Positions 41,991 through 49,690 of a stretch of DNA of 64,000 nt are shown here, piece after piece. The notes beneath the pieces are model-generated. The model saw nothing but the letters and a program-made list of their open reading frames with translations, had not been told where the DNA came from and did not search any database. Within the stretch, counting starts at the first letter, position 1. Every line of letters begins with the position of its first letter. Position numbers and translations under genes: made by a program. The stretch is from Fontivita pretiosa. Its GTDB lineage: Bacteria; Planctomycetota; Phycisphaerae; Tepidisphaerales; Tepidisphaeraceae. Location: contig NZ_CP191258.1 of NCBI RefSeq assembly GCF_050410795.1, positions 1,860,001-1,924,000 of the forward strand, in the 5' to 3' direction.

Positions 41991-42224
41991 TCAGGGGCTC
42001 GGCTGCACCTGCTGCGTGCCGTCATTGACGCCACGCACCACTTCGTCGGTTGTCTGGAAGGTTCCGGCGGTCATCTGCCCGATCATCACCACCGCCAGCA
42101 GCGAAATCAGTGCGATCAGCGCCACCATCAATCCGTACTCGACCTGCGACGCCGCACCATCTTCGCGCACAAAAGCGCGCTCGCTGCCCTGGTCACTGCC
42201 GCCGCTGCTGTTGTGGCTGTGCAT
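41991..42224 (-). CDS. Second Flp-type pilin with an atypical processing site
   Basis: 77 residues from ATG 42224 with GGAG 9 bases upstream; GTG 42245 is an in-frame alternative. It has a longer leader (MHSHNSSGGSDQGSERAFVR EDG region) and the hydrophobic segment AASQVEYGLMVALIALISLL. Relative to Gly the Glu is at +6 rather than +5, so either cleavage occurs one residue later or processing is poor. The tail ends in NDGTQQVQPSP, much like the end of the other pilin. It may be a minor pilin, or the first gene of the Tad transcript. Confidence 0.85.
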   Translation of the reverse strand: MHSHNSSGGSDQGSERAFVREDGAASQVEYGLMVALIALISLLAVVMIGQMTAGTFQTTDEVVRGVNDGTQQVQPSP

Positions 42225-42251
42225 GCGCGCACGCTCCAACTCCACTGAGCC

Positions 42252-42270
42252 TGAGCCGTCAGACGGCTCA
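42252..42270. promoter_or_regulatory. Perfect 19-bp palindrome upstream of the Tad locus
   Basis: TGAGCCGTC-A-GACGGCTCA is a perfect inverted repeat with a one-base centre, 27 bases before the ATG of the first pilin gene. The symmetry and place fit a binding site for a dimeric regulator of the Tad transcript. The loop is too short for a good RNA terminator. Confidence 0.45.
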
Positions 42271-42622
42271 TAAGACCCTGCTGTTTTGCGCAGCGCCCGC
42301 CCGCGCAGCAGCGCAGCGGCCTGCCGATTTCAATCGTGTCGGCGTCTCACGAATTGCATCTACTCGGATCAACCCACTTTGCGCAGCGGTCAGGAAGAAC
42401 CTTGACGATTACGCAGATGTGTCTCTCCCACTCACTGGCTGCACAATGGTTCCGTGACGGGCTGAAGAATAACACGCATCCGACGCGCGGCAATGCACGG
42501 TTTCGTCCACAACAAAAGATTCAGCACATGGGCACCCGTTGCCGTTGCTAATACCGTCGTCCGCGGCACAGCTTAACACCCCGTTGTTCCGATAACTCGA
42601 CCTGGCGACGCAATCAATGGAG
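42271..42622. other. Non-coding gap between the glycoside hydrolase gene and the Tad locus
   Basis: About 350 bases with no reading frame that I can support and no RNA fold that I recognise. It must contain the Tad promoter (minus strand) and the end of the glycoside hydrolase transcript. Its base composition is less GC-rich than the genes around it. Confidence 0.5.
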
Positions 42623-44197
42623 TCACTCCGGCACGCGACGAATGCGAATCGCCTGATACGGCTTGCCCGGCAGCGGAATCTCTGCATCCTTTTCGGCACG
42701 GAACGCGTAAGGCGAGTGGCGGCGGATGACGAACGTGCCGTCCACCGGCCTGACCGTCATCTCCCAAGTGTCCAAAACCTCCACACGGAATCTCATGCCG
42801 TCGGCCAGGCCGTCCTTCGGCAGCTCGAACAACCACTGCTGCGGCGTTTCGCGGCCGAAGTAGATCAGGTAGTACTCCCCCGCTTTGCCGCCCATGCGCG
42901 TCTCGTAGAATTGATCGATCGGCTCGATCCCTTCCTCGGGCGCATCATCCAGAACCTGCCTGAGAAACCTGATCCGCGCGGCGCTGCTGCCGCGCAACAC
43001 CCCGCCTTTCGACAGCCACACCGGCTTGTCGCCTTCCCGAAGGCATTCGCCGTGGCCGACGTAGGTCCCGGCAATTGTGCCCATCCACATTCGCAGCAGC
43101 ATTTCCTGGCCGGATAACTGTCCCCATCGTCGCTCGATGTTTCCCTCGTAGCGCACTTCGTCATACACGATCGGCTTGGCGCAGACCTGCCGGTACAGCA
43201 CCGCCCGCCCGAAATCCGACACCGCAAGACCGTTCTGCACGCTCAGGTGTGTCACCCAGGGCTTGCACGGGTCGTACATCCGCTGGCTGAAGTGGATCGA
43301 CCGCAGATGCGCGTACGGGTCCTCCGCCTGGAGGATCTGGAAAAAACGATCGAAATCCGCATCCGTTTTCTCGGTCATCAGATCGAATTCGTTGGCCAGC
43401 GACCACCACACGTTGCGACAGGCCCCCAGCCGGGCTACGACGTACCGGAGATAGCGATCGTCCGCCTCGGCGGGCATGCGGTCGAAGCCCATCTGGCCTT
43501 CGTCGTACGGATGAAACAGAATCAGATCCGCCTCGATGCCCAGATCGCGAAGTTGCCCGATGCGCCGTTCGAGGTTGGCGAAGAACTCGACGTCAAATCG
43601 CTCAACGTCGAAGCCCCCGCCGTCGCGTTGCAGGAACGGAAAGCGCCGTGGTCGGTCCCGCTCGTCGCCATATCGCGTTGGCAGCACGCACATGCGGATC
43701 TTGTTGAAGCCGGATGCCTTGAGCGTGGCCAGCGTCTGCTCCTGAAGCTCATCCGGCTGATGAACCCATCCATACGCCGTCGTGCCAACCGGCTTGTATG
43801 CCGTCCCGTCGGCGTAGGCAAAGTGGTGCGTGTTGCGCACCCGCACCGGACCGTGGTTGCCCGCGCCGGCGGCGACACATGTGAATTGCCCGGATTTGCC
43901 CGAAAGCTCGGCACGATTGCTGCGAGTCCGGTAGGTCCACTGGCCCTGCCGCGGCGGCATGAAACGCACGCGATACATGCCCTGGCCGTCGTAGAAGCCC
44001 CGAACCTCGATCGAGGTCTCAGCCTGCGTGAATCGCGCCCAAAGCTCGCAATCGACAAAGGGATTGCCCTGGCTGGGCCCCTGCAACGTCAATTCGAAAA
44101 CGCCCCACTGCTCAATGTTCCGCCCCCGCGCCGCAATCGCGGGCAGCACCAGCCAGGCCGCCAGGACATAGGACAAAAACCGACGCCGCAACAGCAC
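42623..44197 (-). CDS. Exported glycoside hydrolase with DUF5060, DUF4038-like and DUF5605-like domains
   Basis: 524 residues. The leader LRRRFLSYVLAAWLVLPAIA is read from GTG 44197; TTG 44191, 5 bases after GGGAGG, may be the real start. Residues 25-115 are a DUF5060 sandwich (EQWGVFELTLQGPSQGNPFV, FYDGQGMYRVRFMPPRQGQW). Residues 120-400 are a TIM barrel of the apiosidase-like DUF4038 type: FAYADGTAYKPVGTTAYGW, LKASGFNKIRMCVLP, VWWSLANEFDLMTEKTDADF with the NE acid pair and KPIVYDEVRYEGNIERRWG with the second acid. The end is a DUF5605-like beta domain (YYLIYFGRETPQQWLFELP). Probably a plant-glycan side-chain hydrolase; substrate not visible. Confidence 0.82.
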   Translation of the reverse strand: MLLRRRFLSYVLAAWLVLPAIAARGRNIEQWGVFELTLQGPSQGNPFVDCELWARFTQAETSIEVRGFYDGQGMYRVRFMPPRQGQWTYRTRSNRAELSGKSGQFTCVAAGAGNHGPVRVRNTHHFAYADGTAYKPVGTTAYGWVHQPDELQEQTLATLKASGFNKIRMCVLPTRYGDERDRPRRFPFLQRDGGGFDVERFDVEFFANLERRIGQLRDLGIEADLILFHPYDEGQMGFDRMPAEADDRYLRYVVARLGACRNVWWSLANEFDLMTEKTDADFDRFFQILQAEDPYAHLRSIHFSQRMYDPCKPWVTHLSVQNGLAVSDFGRAVLYRQVCAKPIVYDEVRYEGNIERRWGQLSGQEMLLRMWMGTIAGTYVGHGECLREGDKPVWLSKGGVLRGSSAARIRFLRQVLDDAPEEGIEPIDQFYETRMGGKAGEYYLIYFGRETPQQWLFELPKDGLADGMRFRVEVLDTWEMTVRPVDGTFVIRRHSPYAFRAEKDAEIPLPGKPYQAIRIRRVPE

Positions 44198-44216
44198 CTC
44201 CCGTATGGGCCGCCGG

Positions 44217-44223
44217 TATAATA
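44217..44223. promoter_or_regulatory. Shared -10 region for two divergent genes
   Basis: TATAAT (44217-44222) faces pcm 19 bases before its ATG, and the complementary strand reads TATTAT towards the glycoside hydrolase start. The 43-base gap leaves very short leaders. No good -35 is visible for either direction. Confidence 0.35.
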
Positions 44224-44240
44224 ACTTTTAGAGCTGTGCC

Positions 44241-45131
44241 ATGCAGACTCGAGCGGAGCAGCTTCGTCACCTGCACCATTGGGGCAAGCTGACGCTGACG
44301 CTGGCGATTGCCGCCGCCCTGGTCGTGATTTTCACGCCAACCCGGATTCGCCAGCCGACGCAGCAACCCCCGCCCGCGACGCTGCCTTCCACCGCAGCCA
44401 GCGCCAGCATCACGACTGCCGCGCCCACGGTGCCCGAGGGCTGGCCGCCGAATCCCCCGGCCGGCAAGCAGCGCGTCGAAGAACGCCATCGCATGGTCCT
44501 CACACAGATCCAGCGACCCTCCGACGGTCGCGATCGCGTCCAGGACCCCTCTACCCTCGACGCCATGCGCGCCGCGCCACGTCACGCCTTCGTCCCCAGG
44601 CAGTTGCAGGACCAGGCCTACCAGGACTCGCCCCTGCCCATCGGGCACGGGCAGACCATCTCCCAGCCGTACATCGTCGCGCTGATGACCGAGAAGCTTC
44701 AGTTGACTCCGCAGAGCAAGGTCCTTGAGATCGGCACCGGATCGGGCTACCAGGCCGCCGTGCTGGCACATCTCACGCCACACGTGTACAGCATTGAGAT
44801 CATCCAGGCGCTGGCCGACGCCGCGCGAGCGGCGCTGGATGAGCAGGGATACAGCACGGTGCAGACACGTCGTGGCGACGGCTACTACGGCTGGGAGGAG
44901 GCCGCGCCCTTCGACGCCATCATCGTCACCGCCGCCGCCGGTCACGTCCCGCCGCCCCTGTGGCAGCAACTGGCGCCGGGGGGACGAATGGTGATCCCCA
45001 TCGGCGGCCCTTATGAAGTGCAGCGACTGGTCGTGCTGACCAAACAGCCCGATGGTTCGCGAAAGAGCCAGACCGTCACCGCCGTTCGATTCGTCCCCAT
45101 GACCGGGCAGATCCAGCGCGAGCGAGGCTGA
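44241..45131 (+). CDS. pcm: Membrane-anchored protein-L-isoaspartate O-methyltransferase
   Basis: 296 residues. A membrane segment at about 20-35 (LTLTLAIAAALVVIF) and a Pro/Ala-rich linker precede a full Pcm domain from about residue 75: VLTQIQRPSDGRDRVQDPST, AMRAAPRHAFVPRQLQDQAY, PIGHGQTISQPYIVALMTEK, the SAM-binding motif VLEIGTGSGYQAAVLAHL, and FDAIIVTAAAGHVPPPLWQQ LAPGG. The enzyme methylates isoaspartyl residues in damaged proteins so that they can be repaired. Usual Pcm is cytosolic, about 210 residues and without an anchor; this one seems to work at or outside the membrane, where SAM supply would be a question. Confidence 0.88.
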   Translation: MQTRAEQLRHLHHWGKLTLTLAIAAALVVIFTPTRIRQPTQQPPPATLPSTAASASITTAAPTVPEGWPPNPPAGKQRVEERHRMVLTQIQRPSDGRDRVQDPSTLDAMRAAPRHAFVPRQLQDQAYQDSPLPIGHGQTISQPYIVALMTEKLQLTPQSKVLEIGTGSGYQAAVLAHLTPHVYSIEIIQALADAARAALDEQGYSTVQTRRGDGYYGWEEAAPFDAIIVTAAAGHVPPPLWQQLAPGGRMVIPIGGPYEVQRLVVLTKQPDGSRKSQTVTAVRFVPMTGQIQRERG

Positions 45132-45187
45132 ACGATCCCCGAATCCAGCAGCGAATGAACAGGTCGTTGCCCAGCGGAGTTACGGCG

Positions 45188-47707
45188 ATGTCTTGCCCGG
45201 CGGGACTGATGCGATCGATTGGCTTTGTCTCCGCGGGCGTGCTGGCGTTCGAGATCGCGCTGATGCGCCTGCTTCTGATCGCGAGCTGGCATCACTTCGC
45301 GTTTCTGGTCATCAGCATCGGCATGCTCGGATTCGGCCTGAGCGGAACCGCCCTGCTTGTGGCCGGCAGGTGGCTGGCGGCGCGCCCGCACACGGCGATG
45401 CCGATGCTGGTTGTGGCGACGGCGCTGTCGATGCCGCTGTGCGTGGCCCTGGCTCAGCATCTGCCCATCGAGGCCAGGCTCATTCCCGCGCTGTTCTGGC
45501 GACAGGTGGGATGCTGGCTGCTGTACTGGACGATCCTGACGATCCCGTTTCTGCTGGGCGCGACGACGATCGGGCTGGGGCTGCTGCTGGCGGGGCAGCG
45601 CGTCGCCGCCGCCTATGCCGCCAACCTCATCGGCAGCGGCGCCGGCGCCGCACTTCTCACCGCCGCCATCGCCTTCGTCGAGCCCGCGTGGCTGCCGGCG
45701 CTGGCCGGCCTGATCACCCTCGTCGGTTTCACTGCTTCCGCTGCGCCGGACCTGGCCAGTGCTCGATCGCGACGGCCCATGGTCACCGCCGCTGCACTGG
45801 GCACATCTGTTGTCGCCCTCTGGCTCGCTTTTGATCCACCCACCATTCGCCCCGATCCATTCAAGTATTCCTCGCACCTTGCGCGTCTGGAAGCCCAGGG
45901 CGACGTGCAGCGCATCGCACGACGGCTCAGTCCGCGCGGCGTCGTCGAGGTCTACCGCGGCCAGGTCTTTCACGAACTGCCCTTCCTCTCGCTCGATCCG
46001 CTCGCAGGCTCGGCTTCGGCAGCTCTGCCACCCATTCACGCGCTGGTCATCGACGGACACTGGTCCGGCAGCATTCTCGACATCGGTTCGATCGACGATG
46101 CCGCCGCCGTCGAGCGCAGTCTCATGGCCGTCGCCTACGACCTGCTCGATAACCAACAGCCGCAGGTGCTGCTGCTGGGCGAGCGGGGTGGGACGAATAT
46201 CTGGCTGGCGGCGCGACGTGGCGCGTCGCGCGCCGTCGCGGTCCAGCCCGAGCCGCGAATCCCTCAACTGCTGCGACAGCTCACGCCGGCGCTGGCGAAC
46301 CTGCCCGCCGCCAGCTTCGTCGCCGCCGATCCCAGGCACTTCATCGATCGCCCCGGCGAGCGGTTCGATCTGATCCAGCTCGTCGCGCTGGAGGGTTCGG
46401 CCGCCGGCTCCGGCGGCATCGCGGGGCTGGGGCAGGATCACCTGATCACGATTGAAGGCCTGCACGGATGCCTCAGACGGCTCAAGCCCGGCGGCATGAT
46501 TTCGGTCTGCCGCGGCATTCAACTGCCGCCGCGCGACAACCTCAAGCTCTTCGCCACCGTCGCTGAGGCGCTGCGACGCCACGGCATCAACGACCCGCGG
46601 CGGAACGTGGTCATCGTCCGCGATTACCTGGCCGTCTGCACGATGGTCCGTGCCGAGCCGTGGTCTGAATCGGCGATCCAGCGCGTTCGCAAGGTGTGTC
46701 GCTCGCGGCAACTCACGCCTGTCTGGTTCGACGGCATTCGACCCGACGAGCTGAATCAGCCGGACACGATGCCCGGCCCGCCCGGCAGCAACGCCGACTG
46801 GTACTATCACGCCGCGGTCCAACTGCTCGGCCCCGGTCGCGCTGATGCAATGCACTTCATCGATCAATGGCAGTTCGACATCCGCCCGCCGACCGATGAT
46901 CGACCGTTTTTCCTCGACTTCTGCCGGGTGCGCGCCATCGGTGCGATGCGCGAGGCGTTTGGAGATCTGTGGATGACGCGCGCGGAACTGGCGTTTCTGT
47001 TCGTTCTGGCCGCCATCGGCATCGTGATGCTCGTCGCCGCCGTCACCATGCTCCTGCCTCCACTGCTTTTGCCCGGCGTACGCCAGACGCGTGGCAAAAT
47101 CGTCGCCGCGGTCTACTTCGCGTGCATCGGTCTGGCGTATCTCATGCTCGAGATTACGCTTCTGTCGCGATTGACGCAGTTGATCGGCGACCCGGTGCTG
47201 GCGGCGTCGGTGACGATCACGACATTCCTCATCGGATCGGGCGTCGGAAGCATCATCGTTCAGTTCAAAGCACAAAGCCGAAGGATGAAGGATGAAGATC
47301 TGTCGTCACGGCGCGAGGCACGGATAGTGCCAATCGCCGTGGCAGGAATTCTCGTGTTCACCGCGGCGTTGCTGGTTTGCCTGGGTGCCATCACCGCGCG
47401 CCTCGCGGCGTTTGCTGATGCCGTGCGGATCGCGCTGGCGATTGTGCTGATGCTGCCGCCAGCGGTGCTGATGGGCATGCCCATGCCCGCGGCGCTGAAG
47501 CGGATCGAGCGCGCCCAGCCGCGACTGATCCCCTGGGCGTGGGGTGTCAACGGTTTTGCGTCCGTGCTGGCGGCGCCACTGGCAACGGCGCTGGGCATGA
47601 GCTGGGGCTTCTCCACCGCCGCCGCGCTGGCGGCTGCTCTCTACCTTGTCGCGGCAGTCCAGTTCTGCGGAATGCCCGAATTGCCTGCCGGGCGGACAGG
47701 CGATTGA
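45188..47707 (+). CDS. Polytopic membrane protein with spermidine-synthase-like domain
   Basis: 839 residues from ATG 45188 (GGAG 8 bases upstream); ATG 45155 is an alternative. The N-terminal 200 residues hold about six membrane helices (SIGFVSAGVLAFEIALMRLL, FAFLVISIGMLGFGLSGTAL). Residues of about 250-600 are a Rossmann domain: VLLLGERGGTNIWLAARRGA, VAVQPEPRIPQLLRQLTPAL, FVAADPRHFIDRPGERFDLI QLV. The SAM motif is looser than in true spermidine synthase. The C-terminal 240 residues add about six more helices. Such fusions are common in Planctomycetes and Proteobacteria but their substrate is unknown. A GGATGAA repeat lies in a loop near residue 700. Confidence 0.75.
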   Translation: MSCPAGLMRSIGFVSAGVLAFEIALMRLLLIASWHHFAFLVISIGMLGFGLSGTALLVAGRWLAARPHTAMPMLVVATALSMPLCVALAQHLPIEARLIPALFWRQVGCWLLYWTILTIPFLLGATTIGLGLLLAGQRVAAAYAANLIGSGAGAALLTAAIAFVEPAWLPALAGLITLVGFTASAAPDLASARSRRPMVTAAALGTSVVALWLAFDPPTIRPDPFKYSSHLARLEAQGDVQRIARRLSPRGVVEVYRGQVFHELPFLSLDPLAGSASAALPPIHALVIDGHWSGSILDIGSIDDAAAVERSLMAVAYDLLDNQQPQVLLLGERGGTNIWLAARRGASRAVAVQPEPRIPQLLRQLTPALANLPAASFVAADPRHFIDRPGERFDLIQLVALEGSAAGSGGIAGLGQDHLITIEGLHGCLRRLKPGGMISVCRGIQLPPRDNLKLFATVAEALRRHGINDPRRNVVIVRDYLAVCTMVRAEPWSESAIQRVRKVCRSRQLTPVWFDGIRPDELNQPDTMPGPPGSNADWYYHAAVQLLGPGRADAMHFIDQWQFDIRPPTDDRPFFLDFCRVRAIGAMREAFGDLWMTRAELAFLFVLAAIGIVMLVAAVTMLLPPLLLPGVRQTRGKIVAAVYFACIGLAYLMLEITLLSRLTQLIGDPVLAASVTITTFLIGSGVGSIIVQFKAQSRRMKDEDLSSRREARIVPIAVAGILVFTAALLVCLGAITARLAAFADAVRIALAIVLMLPPAVLMGMPMPAALKRIERAQPRLIPWAWGVNGFASVLAAPLATALGMSWGFSTAAALAAALYLVAAVQFCGMPELPAGRTGD
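47283..47296. repeat. GGATGAA tandem repeat inside the spermidine-synthase-like gene
   Basis: Two tandem GGATGAA units, encoding RMKDED in a loop between membrane helices. The same unit occurs at 55184-55211 ahead of the GH16 gene. Suggests spread of a small repeat into tolerant sites. Confidence 0.45.
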
Positions 47708-47751
47708 AAATCGAACGGTCAGGCCGCGTCAGTTCGCATACACCCGTCCAC

Positions 47752-47997
47752 TTACTCATCGGTGAAAGGTTTTCGCGATGATCGCTTGGACCTCTCCACC
47801 AGCTCCTGAAATGCGGCGTTTGACTCCAGCAACTCACTCGTAAGCGAGTCATCTTCCGACGGCTCCAGTGGCTGGATGGCCACATATCGCTGGTCGGGCA
47901 ACTCGACAATCACTGCTTCGCCCGAATCCGCGCACTCACTGAGTGTTCCCCGGGGATCTGCCTCCAGACGACTGAGGGGGATTGTCTTGATGCCCAT
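47752..47997 (-). CDS. Phd/YefM-like antitoxin
   Basis: 81 residues from ATG 47997 (MGIKTIPLSRLEADPRGTLS), 5 bases after GAGGA; GTG 48009 overlaps the frameshifted toxin stop. The N-terminal half fits the Phd/YefM fold: short strand IKTIPLSRL, helix GTLSECADSG, strand AVIVELPDQRYVAIQPLE. The C-terminal half is a charged toxin-binding tail (SELLESNAAFQELVERSKRS). It is likely to bind and neutralise a RelE-type toxin and to repress their promoter. The toxin gene lies upstream, in the less common toxin-first order. Appears intact. Confidence 0.7.
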   Translation of the reverse strand: MGIKTIPLSRLEADPRGTLSECADSGEAVIVELPDQRYVAIQPLEPSEDDSLTSELLESNAAFQELVERSKRSSRKPFTDE

Positions 47998-48275
47998 GGA
48001 ATTCCTCACCTTTCACAATCAACTTGTTGCCGACCTTCCGACCGACAACGAGCAATACCACCTCGGACCACATTATACAGCACGCGAAGGTCGCCGGCGC
48101 GGAGCTCAAATTGCGCGAACGGGTCTGGCCGTAATCGCTTGATTGCTCGCGTTGTCGTGGTCGGGTGCTCCACCAGCCGTGATTGAATCGCTGCACGAAG
48201 AGTTCGCTGATCACGAACTGGCAGAGCGCGAAACTGCGCGTCGGCCTCTTCCGTAATGGTGATTTGGTAGGCCAT
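47936..48275 (-). pseudogene. RelE/ParE-type toxin interrupted by a one-base frameshift
   Basis: From ATG 48275 the frame reads MAYQITITEEADAQFRALPV, then IKRLRPDPFAQFELRAGDLR VLYNV, a clear RelE/ParE start and core. It then runs into non-family residues and stops at 48006. In the next frame the expected end is present: SEVVLLVVGRKVGNKLIVKG EEFHGHQD, stopping at 47936. Removing one G in AATGTGGTCCGAG (near 48080) joins the two as LYNVSEVVLLVVGR. So the toxin lost its C-terminal strand by a +1 insertion, or the sequence has an error. The intact frame would overlap the antitoxin by about 60 bases. The start lies 2 bases after the GltS-type gene stop. Confidence 0.72.
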
Positions 48276-48277
48276 GC

Positions 48278-49690
48278 TCAGTGCGACAATCTCCGGCCGA
48301 TCCCATATAGCGAGGCAATGACTGCCAGCAGGGCCAGTATAACCCAAGCGCTCGACACGCGCTGAAGCAGCGCCGGCATCAGGACGATGGTGACGATCCC
48401 GCCGCCGACGAACGGGGCGGAAAGCGGCGCGGCGACGGCGTAATCCTCGGCGGCGCCGCTCTTCAGATCCGGATCGACAATCCGCAGCAGCATCATGCCC
48501 TGCGGTGTGTTGGCGGTGCTGAAGCCGTAGTTGAGCAGGCCCAGCTCGAACCAGTAGGCTCGCGGCAGAAGCCTGGGCGCCAGTACCAGCAGGCAGATCG
48601 CCGACCACGCCGCCGCCAGAATCAGCAGCGCCAGCACCGGCGCGAAATAGGTCTGCAGCGCCTCGAGGCGCATCGTCGTCACCGCCGAGACGATCAGCAA
48701 CTCCATCGCCACGCCCAGCAGTCGCTGGATCGAGCCCGGGTCGATCAGATCGGCGATTCGGAACAGGCGCATCAGCTCGCGTACGGCCCAGCCGCCCAGC
48801 AGCGTGAACAGAAACACCGGGATGTTGCTGATGGGAATCGATGCTTCAGGTCGATCCGGCGCGATCCAGTTGGCCAGAGTGATGAAGGTCTCGCGGATGA
48901 TGTATCCGGCGGCAAAGGCGGCGGCGAGGATGACGAGCTGCATCGCCAGCGGGTCCAGCACTTCGCCGCGCGTCCTGGCGTAGCCGATCGGTTGCTGCTG
49001 CGGTTGTGATCGCGGTTCCAGACCACTGATCGCTTCGATACGAGCGAGCTGGCCGGCCGCGTGCGTCCAGCCGCGGCGGATGGCCAAATTCACCAGCACC
49101 AGCCCGCTGGCCACTCCCCAGATCAACCCCACCGTCGCCAGAAAAAACGCCAGATCCCTGCCCTGTTCAAATCCGAGCGAGCGATAGACCTCGCCCATGG
49201 CCGCCGACGCGCCGTGTCCCCCGGCCCAGCTCACTTCCAGAAGCTGCCCGAAACTGGCGGGGATGCCAGGGTTCTTCGGGCGGACCATCACCAGGTACAC
49301 CAGCAATCCAATGACGATCTGGCCGAGGATGATGATCCACGCCAGAATCGCCGATCGCGCCCCGCGGCGAAGCGCCTCGGCGAAGCTCTTGCTCGATGTC
49401 TTCTCCAGAAGCAGCCCGGCGAACACGACCGCGATCAGCAGGCCCGGCCAGTCGCTTAACTGCGAATCGATGGTCCTGCTGAACAGGCGAAGCTGGGGGC
49501 TGGAGGCTCGCGAGCCGAGCTGCACGATCGCGAAGCCGATCACGCCACCCACCACCGCCGCCGGGATGAACAGCCGCCGCAGAAACCCCACTGCGGTTCG
49601 CAGCGCCAGCCCCGCGGCAAGCAGACCGCAGGCGAACAGCAACGTCAGAACAAACGGATGTTGGACGCTCAGTGCAGCCAGCGCCGTCAT
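48278..49690 (-). CDS. gltS: Sodium/glutamate symporter-type carrier (ESS family)
   Basis: 470 residues from ATG 49690, which overlaps the preceding amidohydrolase stop as ATGA, so translation is coupled; an earlier in-frame start at 49801 is rejected. About ten to twelve membrane helices. GltS-type marks: FIPAAVVGGVIGFAIVQLG, the re-entrant loop VSWAGGHGASAAMGEVYRSL, and the second half repeat GLLNYGFSTANTPQGMMLLR. Known GltS imports glutamate with sodium. The sequence is divergent and has an unusual charged mid-loop (residues 235-260), so the substrate may be another carboxylate, perhaps the product of the coupled amidohydrolase. Confidence 0.82.
   Translation of the reverse strand: MTALAALSVQHPFVLTLLFACGLLAAGLALRTAVGFLRRLFIPAAVVGGVIGFAIVQLGSRASSPQLRLFSRTIDSQLSDWPGLLIAVVFAGLLLEKTSSKSFAEALRRGARSAILAWIIILGQIVIGLLVYLVMVRPKNPGIPASFGQLLEVSWAGGHGASAAMGEVYRSLGFEQGRDLAFFLATVGLIWGVASGLVLVNLAIRRGWTHAAGQLARIEAISGLEPRSQPQQQPIGYARTRGEVLDPLAMQLVILAAAFAAGYIIRETFITLANWIAPDRPEASIPISNIPVFLFTLLGGWAVRELMRLFRIADLIDPGSIQRLLGVAMELLIVSAVTTMRLEALQTYFAPVLALLILAAAWSAICLLVLAPRLLPRAYWFELGLLNYGFSTANTPQGMMLLRIVDPDLKSGAAEDYAVAAPLSAPFVGGGIVTIVLMPALLQRVSSAWVILALLAVIASLYGIGRRLSH

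Noticed and set aside
45011..47275. A 754-codon open frame on the minus strand opposite the spermidine-synthase-like gene
   Set aside because: Its residues are low-complexity Arg/Gln/Asp-rich without family motifs, and the plus-strand frame has membrane helices and a Rossmann pattern. Long antisense frames are normal at this GC content.
48006..48009. GTGA overlap of the shortened toxin frame with a GTG for the antitoxin
   Set aside because: The shortened frame lacks the family C terminus, and ATG 47997 has a proper ribosome site, so the overlap is taken as chance from the frameshift.
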